DNA from: Desulfosporosinus sp.
Lineage (GTDB): Bacteria > Bacillota > Desulfitobacteriia > Desulfitobacteriales > Desulfitobacteriaceae
NCBI GenBank assembly: GCA_016278585.1
Contig: JADQBO010000328.1
Location: forward strand, 1 to 5,308
Reading direction: 5' to 3'
DNA length: 5,308 bases
The position numbers were made by a program, and so were the translations under genes. Of this stretch, positions 1-4,833 are shown piece by piece. The notes under the pieces were generated by a model. It saw only the letters and a list, made by a program, of their open reading frames with translations, made no database searches and was not told the origin of the DNA. How positions within the stretch are numbered: the stretch's first letter is position 1; the number at the start of each line of letters is the position of its first letter.

Positions 1-619
1 TGGAATATGCTACCCGGATATGACAACAGTCGATTACCTCTGGGACTTTATTAAAGAGGAATTTAACACAAAGGAAGACGCTTTGAAAGAATACTCAAAT
101 TGGATTTCGGATGCGGATGCTTCCTATGAAAAAGTCTATGAATATGACGTGACAAATTTAGAACCAATGGTTACTTTCGGGTTCAAACCGGACCAAGTAA
201 AAACAGTCCATGAAATGTCAGGTACAAACATCGACCAGGTTTATATAGGAAGTTGTACCAATGGTCGTATAGAAGATCTGAGAATAGCTGCAAGTATTCT
301 AAAGGATAAAAAAGTAAGCGATGACGTACGTGCCATTGTCAGCCCTGCAACTCCGGCTATTTATTCCATGGCCTTAAAAGAAGGACTAATCGAGATCTTC
401 CAAAACGCTGGTTTCTGCGTTACAAACCCAACCTGCGGTGCTTGCCTTGGTATGAGTAATGGGGTTCTTGCTAATGGTGAAGCCTGTGCGTCTACAACAA
501 ACCGTAATTTTAACGGCAGAATGGGTAAGGGCGGTACAGTTCATCTGATGAGTCCTGCTACAGCTGCTGCTTCAGCTATTGAAGGTTCAATAACTAATTC
601 ACAATTATATAAAGCGTAA
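1..619 (+). CDS. leuC: 3-isopropylmalate dehydratase large subunit (LeuC-type, aconitase family), 3' part only
   Basis: This is the C-terminal part of an aconitase-superfamily large subunit, the partner of LeuD, which isomerises 2- to 3-isopropylmalate in leucine synthesis. The frame is open to the left edge: the bases before the ATG at 20 read GICYPD, a conserved stretch, so that ATG is internal and the true start lies outside. The three 4Fe-4S cluster cysteines are visible: one in GSCTNGRIEDLR (codon at 254) and a pair in NPTCGAC (codons at 434 and 443). The family signatures STTNRNFNGRMG and SPATAAASAIEG follow near the end. The stop is 16 bases before the leuD start, so the two are co-transcribed. 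The visible length of about 205 residues is roughly half of the usual 420. The family call is very secure. The substrate is less so, because homoaconitate, citramalate-derived and other hydro-lyases share these motifs. Confidence 0.93.
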   Translation, partial: GICYPDMTTVDYLWDFIKEEFNTKEDALKEYSNWISDADASYEKVYEYDVTNLEPMVTFGFKPDQVKTVHEMSGTNIDQVYIGSCTNGRIEDLRIAASILKDKKVSDDVRAIVSPATPAIYSMALKEGLIEIFQNAGFCVTNPTCGACLGMSNGVLANGEACASTTNRNFNGRMGKGGTVHLMSPATAAASAIEGSITNSQLYKA

Positions 620-635
620 GTATCGGGAGGGAAAA

Positions 636-1160
636 ATGAAAGAATTTAGCGGAAAAGTCCTATTCTTAGATAGAAATGATATTAATACCGATGAACTCAT
701 TCCAGCAAAGTATCTTACTGAAATCACTAAAGAAGCACTAAAACCTTATTTATTGGAGGATTTAACCCTTACCGGATTCAACACTAAAGACGATATTATG
801 GATAAAGCTGTGATTGTAACAAGGGCTAATTTTGGTTGCGGTTCTTCCAGAGAGCATGCTCCATGGGCCTTAGAAGTAAATGGAATCAATGTCGTGATTG
901 CTGAAAGCTTTGCTAGAATATTTAGACAGAATATGTATAACTGTGGCATGGTTGTAATCGAATTACCAAAGGATAAGATTCAATATCTTTTTGAGAACTA
1001 CTCGGGAAAAGACACTTCAATTACAATTGACCTTGAGAAAGATAAGATTATTGTCTCTTCATTAGACAAATCAGAAGAACTAGATTTCAAAGTCGGCGAG
1101 TTTGACAAAACACTTGTTAAAGAAGGCGGCTGGGTTGGTTACGCTGATAAAAACTATTAA
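636..1160 (+). CDS. leuD: 3-isopropylmalate dehydratase small subunit (LeuD-type)
   Basis: This is the swivel-domain small subunit that completes the active site of the LeuC-type enzyme. It is 174 residues, within the 160-200 usual for the family, and appears complete. Key signatures are DINTDELIPAKYL (residues 15-27, the substrate-recognition loop region), GCGSSREHAPWAL (67-79, the phosphate/carboxylate-binding loop) and IAESFARIFRQN (88-99). The start is supported by GGGAGGG ending five bases before the ATG and by the close spacing to the upstream stop. The recognition loop reads YLTE, which differs from the YLRx- or YLVY-type loops I associate with archaeal homologues and from the common bacterial form. 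I therefore cannot fix the substrate from sequence. No leuB or other leu gene follows; the operon ends at the terminator just downstream. An aconitase-like or homoaconitase-like role cannot be excluded. Confidence 0.9.
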   Translation: MKEFSGKVLFLDRNDINTDELIPAKYLTEITKEALKPYLLEDLTLTGFNTKDDIMDKAVIVTRANFGCGSSREHAPWALEVNGINVVIAESFARIFRQNMYNCGMVVIELPKDKIQYLFENYSGKDTSITIDLEKDKIIVSSLDKSEELDFKVGEFDKTLVKEGGWVGYADKNY

Positions 1161-1196
1161 GTTAAAGGCCTATTAGTCTTGTGATTTGTTGTGCCT

Positions 1197-1240
1197 TAAA
1201 ACCTGTATTACCACCTTGGTTTTACAGGTTTTATGTTTTT
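1197..1240 (+). terminator. Intrinsic terminator of the leuCD operon
   Basis: An 11-bp perfect stem pairs 1197-1207 (TAAAACCTGTA) with 1223-1233 (TACAGGTTTTA). A further three pairs (1210-1212 with 1218-1220) lie inside after a small TT/TT internal loop. TGTTTTT follows at 1234-1240. It begins 37 bases after the leuD stop and faces the right way to end that operon. Confidence 0.85.
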
Positions 1241-1277
1241 AGGAGAAGTTTGACCAAAAAAATTTCATCACTCTAAT

Positions 1278-1307
1278 AAGGGAAATAATTTTATTAAAAT
1301 TACCCTT
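1278..1307. repeat. AT-rich inverted repeat / hairpin without a T tract
   Basis: AAGGG (1278-1282) pairs with CCCTT (1303-1307), and TAATTTT (1286-1292) pairs with AAAATTA (1296-1302) around a three-base loop. AAA is bulged on the left arm. No run of T follows on either strand, so it does not look like a terminator. It lies 45 bases upstream of the promoter at 1352. Function is unknown; an upstream operator or an incidental AT-rich palindrome are both possible. Confidence 0.45.
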
Positions 1308-1351
1308 GAACATAGCATCGGGAATTCAATCAATAGTACTATGGTGCTTAC

Positions 1352-1381
1352 TTGAAACGTCATTAAGGCTTGACATATAAT
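1352..1381 (+). promoter_or_regulatory. Sigma-A promoter of the micro-ORF unit
   Basis: TTGAAA at 1352-1357 and a perfect TATAAT at 1376-1381 are separated by 18 bases. Transcription would begin near 1388, about 20 bases before the TTG start of the micro-ORF. A consensus TTGACA at 1370-1375 overlaps the -10 region but has no good -10 at normal spacing downstream, so I favour the TTGAAA/TATAAT pair. Confidence 0.65.
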
Positions 1382-1409
1382 ATAAGAACATACATCAGGG
1401 GGTGTTTAA

Positions 1410-1475
1410 TTGGGCGAATTATATGATTGCTTCCGCAACCTTCCAACTGGTTGGAACGCCTGCTGTAGATATTAA
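1410..1475 (+). CDS. Putative 21-residue cysteine-containing micropeptide of unknown function
   Basis: This is a TTG-started micro-ORF of 21 codons. A G-rich ribosome binding site, AGGGGG at 1397-1402, sits seven bases before the TTG. It closely matches the sites used by lexA and the M23 peptidase in this window. A good promoter lies just upstream and a strong hairpin terminator begins 15 bases after the stop, so the ORF fills the transcript. The peptide begins MGELYDCFRN and ends GWNACCRY. Cysteines are residues 7, 18 and 19, there is one tryptophan at 15, and no hydrophobic segment that would suggest a membrane toxin. I do not recognise the family. Possibilities are a small metal- or redox-active peptide, a precursor peptide whose modifying enzyme is elsewhere, a translated leader, or chance coding inside a small RNA. 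A rival ATG frame (1423-1488) overlaps it but has a much weaker ribosome binding site. Confidence 0.45.
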   Translation: MGELYDCFRNLPTGWNACCRY

Positions 1476-1490
1476 TCTTAAAAAATAATA

Positions 1491-1550
1491 AGAAACTAGA
1501 TTTAGAGGCCCAAATAGTTGGAACCTCAAATCTAGTTTCTGATTATTTAT
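1491..1550. terminator. Long bidirectional hairpin terminator between the micro-ORF and the Cys-rich gene
   Basis: A 13-bp perfect stem pairs AGAAACTAGATTT (1491-1503) with AAATCTAGTTTCT (1528-1540). It continues, after one bulged A, with GAGG (1505-1508) against CCTC (1524-1527). The loop can form CCAA/TTGG (1510-1513 with 1518-1521). On the plus strand it is followed by GATTATTTAT, a modest T-rich tail. On the minus strand it is followed by TATTATTTTTT, a better one. It lies between two convergent genes and probably ends both transcripts. Confidence 0.8.
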
Positions 1551-1583
1551 ACTCTGGTATTATAGTTTGGACCCTTTGATTTG

Positions 1584-1823
1584 TTAGTCATTACGTTTTA
1601 CTCTATATTTATTAGTTCCTTTATGACGATTCCCTGAAGTTTTGTCTTCAGTATTTAATAAAACATCATCAATCTCTATCTCAGCAAAGTCACCTTTTGG
1701 GGTTTCAATACACTGGCAGCAATTATCACATTGTTTAGTCGGATCTAAATCACAACGATCACATTCACCGCATTCCGTACAAATGCGGTCTTTTAATACA
1801 CAGGGCTCTCCAAGGCTATTCAA
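1584..1823 (-). CDS. Small cysteine-rich, probably metal-binding protein of unknown function
   Basis: I choose the TTG at 1823 as start, giving 79 residues. GGAGG at 1833-1837 lies nine bases before it, whereas the longer reading from an ATG at 1874 would place that ribosome binding site inside the gene. Nine cysteines fall within residues 8-38: C8, then C15-x2-C18-x2-C21-x2-C24, then C32-x2-C35-C36-x-C38. The regular CxxC spacing suggests zinc or iron-sulfur binding, and the C15-C24 run resembles a ferredoxin-type cluster motif. The C-terminal half is cysteine-free: first acidic (EIEIDD), then basic and polar, ending KYRVKRND. There is no signal peptide or membrane segment, so it is probably cytoplasmic. 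It starts 104 bases after the carboxypeptidase stop, with no terminator and no convincing promoter between, so it may be co-transcribed. I cannot name the family. Confidence 0.72.
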   Translation of the reverse strand: MNSLGEPCVLKDRICTECGECDRCDLDPTKQCDNCCQCIETPKGDFAEIEIDDVLLNTEDKTSGNRHKGTNKYRVKRND

Positions 1824-1832
1824 GTTATCAAA

Positions 1833-1837
1833 CCTCC
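1833..1837 (-). promoter_or_regulatory. Ribosome binding site deciding the TTG start of the Cys-rich gene
   Basis: GGAGG on the minus strand lies nine bases upstream of the TTG at 1823. There is no comparable site in front of the more distal in-frame ATG at 1874, so the shorter protein is preferred. Confidence 0.6.
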
Positions 1838-1855
1838 AAAGTTCTAATACATACC

Positions 1856-1868
1856 GCAGCAAAGCTGC
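1856..1868. repeat. Small GC-rich inverted repeat upstream of the Cys-rich gene
   Basis: GCAGC, AAA, GCTGC forms a perfect 5-bp palindromic arm pair with a three-base spacer. It lies 33 bases upstream of the chosen TTG start, in the likely 5' leader of the Cys-rich gene. It is too short and lacks a T tract, so it is not a terminator. An operator or a leader hairpin is possible, and chance is not excluded. Confidence 0.3.
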
Positions 1869-1927
1869 AGACAATAAATATAGAATGTGACTATTCAGGA
1901 CCTTGGGAAATCATAAACAATTCTGAT

Positions 1928-2974
1928 CTAAAATATTCCGGGACTTAAAATAAGTGATCTTGGGTCTTTAGCCAAACCACGCAGGGCAGCTTTTGATCGC
2001 TGCTCCGCCCAAGCTTCATCGAGTATTTTAATGGTATCTCCATAACGTTGTTTGCTCCCTAATAAGACGAGTAAGAAATCGCCGTCTGGTCTTGAAACAT
2101 AGGATACAAGACACTGACCAGCTTCTGTCGTAGTACCTGTTTTCAGGCCCTGGTTCCCAGGATAGATTTCAAGGAGACGATTTGTATTTTGTAAATCCGC
2201 TTGCCGAACTACCCCTTGTGCATCTTTCCACTGCACAGTAGCATGTGTTTTATTAACAAATTCCATAAGTTTCTCATTCTGTAGAAATTGGCCTGCAATT
2301 TTACTGAGATCATTAGCGGTAGTATATTGGTCAGGGTCGGGCATCCCATGTGGAGTTGTAAAACGAGTGCTTTGACATCCTAAATTAGCAGCAAAGTCGT
2401 TCATTTCTTGAGCAAAGGCAGGTATCGAACCGCTAATGTTTACTGCTAAGGCTGCTGCTGCATCATTAGAACTGTTAACATAGAGTGCCGTTAAGAGATC
2501 ATGGACAGAAATTTCATCTCCTGGTCTGAGGCCGAGTCGGGAGCCTTCAACGTTCACCTCTGTACCCACTTGTACGAGATCTGTCTCTTTTAATCTCTCG
2601 AATGCGATTAGCCCAGTAATCAGTTTTAAGGTACTGGCAGGCGCACGTTGTTTGTCGGCATTGTGGGATTTCAAAATCTGATTCGTAAGTGGGTTAATAA
2701 GTACATAACTTTCATCTTGTGTTGAAAGTTCCAAGGATGAAGAAGTTGCTTTAGGTGTGCTCGTAATAGTGGGAGATGTTGAAATAGTCGAAGTTGTAGA
2801 GGTTGTAGTAAATAGAGACCCAGAGCTAAATGAATTCAGCTTTGTTTCAGCTATGGTAATAAGCCCTTTTGTATCAACAGGACCCAGATAGCGAAATCCC
2901 AATACCAAAATTCCAATCAACATAATGATTATAAGAACACGTGAAAAAGATCGTCTTCGCTTTCGATAGTTCAA
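1928..2974 (-). CDS. Membrane-anchored D-alanyl-D-alanine carboxypeptidase (low-molecular-mass PBP, peptidase S11)
   Basis: This penicillin-binding serine peptidase would remove the terminal D-Ala from peptidoglycan stem peptides outside the membrane. All three active-site motifs are in place: STLK (residues 114-117, nucleophile Ser114), SSN (168-170) and KTG (278-280). The N-terminus is strongly basic (RKRRR), followed by one hydrophobic segment (about 13-27) with no obvious cleavage site, so it reads as a signal anchor. A Ser/Thr-rich linker (about 49-85) joins the anchor to the catalytic domain. At 348 residues it ends soon after that domain, with no room for the C-terminal beta domain and amphipathic helix of PBP5/DacA. 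The start is a TTG, supported by GAGGGG at 2981-2986 six bases upstream. It lies downstream of the M23 peptidase in the same direction but also has a promoter of its own. A DacB- or DacF-like sporulation role is possible but unproven. Confidence 0.92.
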   Translation of the reverse strand: MNYRKRRRSFSRVLIIIMLIGILVLGFRYLGPVDTKGLITIAETKLNSFSSGSLFTTTSTTSTISTSPTITSTPKATSSSLELSTQDESYVLINPLTNQILKSHNADKQRAPASTLKLITGLIAFERLKETDLVQVGTEVNVEGSRLGLRPGDEISVHDLLTALYVNSSNDAAAALAVNISGSIPAFAQEMNDFAANLGCQSTRFTTPHGMPDPDQYTTANDLSKIAGQFLQNEKLMEFVNKTHATVQWKDAQGVVRQADLQNTNRLLEIYPGNQGLKTGTTTEAGQCLVSYVSRPDGDFLLVLLGSKQRYGDTIKILDEAWAEQRSKAALRGLAKDPRSLILSPGIF

Positions 2975-3044
2975 TGGTTACCCCTCTTTTAAAAGTATCG
3001 TTAAATTTAAGCACATACTTGATTATTAATATACAAACAAGGTT

Positions 3045-3073
3045 ATTATAACTAATTTTAAGATATTGGGCAA
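3045..3073 (-). promoter_or_regulatory. Sigma-A promoter of the D,D-carboxypeptidase gene
   Basis: On the minus strand TTGCCC (3073-3068) and a perfect TATAAT (3050-3045) are 17 bases apart. They lie in the 106-base gap upstream of the TTG start at 2974 and predict a leader of about 65 bases. No terminator is visible after the M23 stop, so read-through from that gene may add to expression. Confidence 0.6.
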
Positions 3074-3080
3074 GTTCCCT

Positions 3081-3869
3081 CTACTCTCCCCACATTTGCC
3101 ACACGGCCAAAAATGGATAAGGATTGATCCATTGTCCATTTGGTAATTCAATGCCAAAGTGTAGATGATCTGGGGTAGTTAAGGCATCTCCAGTATGTCC
3201 CATCCCACCTATGTCCTCTCCGGCTTCGATTCGCTGACCTTTTATTAATTGAGGGGAAATATACTGGAGATGTGCATAATAATAATAGTTACCATCGTCC
3301 CCGCGGACCCCGACCCGTTCACCGCCCAGCCTATTCCATCCTAATTGTTCGACCTCTCCCCCACAGACGCTGACAATGGGAGTCCCTTCTGGTCCGAATA
3401 AATCAGTTCCCTCATGTCTGCGTAGACCCCCTTCTCGATCAGCACCAAAGCTATCTTCGAACCAGGTCTTTCCCCGGACCGGAAAAGTATATTTTTTGGG
3501 ATAATAGTAGGTATATTGCATCAATATATCTCGATGTCTCTCTACTTTTTTGTAGGTCGTTGAGGGGATTATTCCCCAGTTTAAGTCTTTAAAAGAAACC
3601 TGGTTTTGAAGTTGAGTAATCAATGCCTGAGCTTGTTTTTCAGGTAGAGTTGAACGTAACGCTAATAAATCCTCCCACAAAACCTTAGGAGATTGAAGGG
3701 TATCCTCTTGGCATTGTTTAACTTGAGCGGTTGTTACTGAACTTAGATAAGGAAAAATATCTGGTGATATGTTGGGTGTTTTGTGAAACATATGCCACGC
3801 AATTACGCCGAGAAGCATCAGAAACGTGAACTGAACTAATCCATGTTTGATTCTTCTAGATATTATCAT
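3081..3869 (-). CDS. Membrane-anchored LytH-like M23 family metallopeptidase
   Basis: This is a zinc peptidase of the LytM/M23 fold that would cut peptidoglycan peptides outside the membrane. The zinc ligands are H152 and D156 (HEGTDLFG) and H237 (HLHFG), with catalytic histidines H200 (YYYYAHL) and H235. A GWNRLGGERVGVRG stretch (177-190) followed by YYYYAHL strongly recalls Bacillus LytH, an L-Ala-D-Glu endopeptidase that trims spore cortex stem peptides. The likeness is from memory, not an alignment. One hydrophobic segment (about 11-26) follows a basic N-terminus, giving a signal anchor, then about 110 residues of non-catalytic sequence. At 262 residues it appears complete. The ATG is supported by AGGGGG at 3877-3882, seven bases upstream. 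It is divergent from lexA across 135 bases that hold a LexA box, so SOS control is possible. It precedes the D,D-carboxypeptidase gene, which fits a shared wall-trimming role. Confidence 0.9.
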   Translation of the reverse strand: MIISRRIKHGLVQFTFLMLLGVIAWHMFHKTPNISPDIFPYLSSVTTAQVKQCQEDTLQSPKVLWEDLLALRSTLPEKQAQALITQLQNQVSFKDLNWGIIPSTTYKKVERHRDILMQYTYYYPKKYTFPVRGKTWFEDSFGADREGGLRRHEGTDLFGPEGTPIVSVCGGEVEQLGWNRLGGERVGVRGDDGNYYYYAHLQYISPQLIKGQRIEAGEDIGGMGHTGDALTTPDHLHFGIELPNGQWINPYPFLAVWQMWGE

Positions 3870-3907
3870 GCTCTTACCCCCTGCTCTCTTTAATAGATTA
3901 TTTTCTC

Positions 3908-3934
3908 CTCATACTCTTTATAGATGAATATCAA
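3908..3934 (-). promoter_or_regulatory. Tentative promoter of the M23 peptidase gene
   Basis: On the minus strand TTGATA (3934-3929) is followed after 15 bases by TATGAG (3913-3908). The spacer is shorter than ideal and the -10 is weak. The -35 lies one base from the LexA box at 3936-3949, so a bound repressor would overlap RNA polymerase here. A sporulation sigma factor promoter is an alternative that I could not identify clearly. Confidence 0.3.
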
Positions 3935-3935
3935 A

Positions 3936-3949
3936 CGAACATTTGTTTG
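3936..3949. promoter_or_regulatory. LexA operator (Cheo/SOS box)
   Basis: CGAACATTTGTTTG matches the Gram-positive LexA consensus CGAAC-N4-GTTCG with a single mismatch in the right arm. It overlaps the lexA -35 element, which is the expected position for LexA autoregulation. It also abuts the possible divergent M23 promoter. No second box was found in the window. Confidence 0.8.
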
Positions 3950-3975
3950 CACTTTACGCCAATGAATGGTACAAT
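3947..3975 (+). promoter_or_regulatory. lexA promoter
   Basis: TTGCAC (3947-3952) and TACAAT (3970-3975) are 17 bases apart. Transcription would begin near 3982, leaving a leader of about 22 bases that contains the ribosome binding site GGGGGG (3990-3995). The weak -35 shares three bases with the LexA box. Confidence 0.65.
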
Positions 3976-4004
3976 ATTCCTGAATAGATGGGGGGTGTGA
4001 TACT

Positions 4005-4622
4005 ATGTACCCAGATTTATCAATGCGACAAACGAAGATTTTAGAATTTATTAAAGAGGAACTGCGAAAAAAAGGATATCCACCTGCCGTTAGGGAAATC
4101 GGTCAAGCTGTAGGGTTGTTATCTAGTTCTACTGTGCATGGTCACCTTCAAACGTTGGAGGACAAAGGATATATCCGACGTGACCCCACAAAGCCACGGG
4201 CAATAGAGATTTTGGATAGTTCCAGTGAAGGACTCGTAATGGAGAAAACCGTTCATGTACCCATTGTTGGCCGTGTCACTGCAGGCCAGCCTATTACGGC
4301 TGTTGAAAACATTGAAGGCACATTTCCCCTATCCGCTGATTTTGTTCGCCAGGACACCGTTTTCATGCTTCGCGTACAGGGCGAAAGTATGATAGGAGCA
4401 GGAATTTTAGACGGAGATTTAATTATCGTTCGTCAACAGAGCGAGGCACGCAATGGTGACATTGTCGTTGCTTTAATTGGAGATGAAGCCACGGTAAAAC
4501 GTTTTTTCAAAGAAAGAACGCTTATTCGACTTCAGCCCGAAAATCCAACCATGGAACCAATCTACTCTCAGGATGTTTCAATTCTAGGAAAGGTTGTCGG
4601 TGTTTTTCGTACGCTTCACTAA
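4005..4622 (+). CDS. lexA: LexA repressor, self-cleaving SOS regulator
   Basis: This is the transcriptional repressor of the DNA-damage response, a cytoplasmic dimer that cleaves itself when RecA filaments form. The N-terminal winged helix-turn-helix covers about residues 1-65 (MRQTKILEFI, then PPAVREIGQAVGL, then STVHGHLQTLEDKGYIRRD). The C-terminal S24 peptidase domain shows the cleavage bond A93-G94 (VTAGQP), nucleophile S128 (GESM) and general base K165 (TVKRF). The 37-residue spacing between Ser and Lys equals that of E. coli LexA. At 205 residues the length is normal and nothing is missing. The first ATG is supported by GGGGGG nine bases upstream; the Met at residue 7 has no such site. 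The LexA box overlapping its promoter shows autoregulation. It is divergent from the M23 peptidase and convergent with ddl. Confidence 0.98.
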   Translation: MYPDLSMRQTKILEFIKEELRKKGYPPAVREIGQAVGLLSSSTVHGHLQTLEDKGYIRRDPTKPRAIEILDSSSEGLVMEKTVHVPIVGRVTAGQPITAVENIEGTFPLSADFVRQDTVFMLRVQGESMIGAGILDGDLIIVRQQSEARNGDIVVALIGDEATVKRFFKERTLIRLQPENPTMEPIYSQDVSILGKVVGVFRTLH

Positions 4623-4670
4623 TTAAAACCTACTCTTTTACAAAGATATGCGCTATAAAGACAGGTTAAC

Positions 4671-4693
4671 ATTCTTAAACTAAGTTTAGGAAT
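4671..4693. repeat. Hairpin downstream of lexA lacking a T tract
   Basis: ATTCTTAAAC (4671-4680) can pair with GTTTAGGAAT (4684-4693) through nine Watson-Crick pairs and one G-U pair, with a three-base loop. It is AT-rich and followed by A-rich, not T-rich, sequence on the plus strand, so it is unlikely to terminate lexA by itself. It could stabilise the 3' end of the mRNA. The remainder of 4623-4757 shows no gene. Confidence 0.4.
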
Positions 4694-4757
4694 AAAAAAA
4701 TCAATAAGCCGCCTAATTACCTTTTTACAATACGCTGAGAGTAACAGCTGCGAGACA

Positions 4758-4797
4758 AAAAAGCCGGTTTCCTTCACACAAGGAAAACCGGCTTTTT
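4758..4797. terminator. Bidirectional intrinsic terminator between lexA and ddl
   Basis: The stem AAAAAGCCGGTTTCCTT (4758-4774) pairs with AAGG, one bulged A, then AACCGG-type sequence ending CTTTTT (4780-4797), around the loop CACAC. The GC core is followed by T5 on the plus strand and T6 on the minus strand. It therefore works in both directions between the convergent lexA and ddl genes. The ddl stop is 36 bases away and the lexA stop 135 bases away. Confidence 0.92.
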
Positions 4798-4833
4798 GCT
4801 AAATATATCATTAAGTAATGGTTAGGGTTTTAA

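Noticed and set aside
746..949. 67-codon minus-strand frame inside leuD
   Set aside because: It lies wholly within the leuD coding region on the opposite strand, has no ribosome binding site and no family resemblance; it is a shadow of leuD.
1250..1276. Eight-codon TTG frame (MTKKISSL) preceded by AGGAG
   Set aside because: The AGGAG is only four bases away and directly follows the leuCD terminator; no promoter is seen for it, and eight codons is too short to support.
1370..1396. Perfect TTGACA as an alternative -35 for the micro-ORF
   Set aside because: No acceptable -10 occurs 16-18 bases downstream; the nearest, TACATC, is 15 bases away. The TTGAAA/TATAAT pair is better.
1491..1540. Long inverted repeat considered as a mobile-element end or CRISPR unit
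   Set aside because: It occurs once, has T-rich tails on both strands and sits between convergent units, which fits a bidirectional terminator. No transposase, target duplication or spaced repeats are present.
1642..1890. 82-codon plus-strand frame opposite the Cys-rich gene
   Set aside because: It mirrors the minus-strand Cys-rich gene, whose regular CxxC pattern and ribosome binding site make that the real coding strand.
1824..1927. Separate promoter for the Cys-rich gene
   Set aside because: TATATT (1882-1877) and other -10-like words have no -35 at normal spacing, so co-transcription with the carboxypeptidase gene is the simpler reading.
4648..4683. Eleven-codon ATG frame after lexA (MRYKDRLTFLN)
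   Set aside because: No ribosome binding site or separate promoter, and the length is easily explained by chance.
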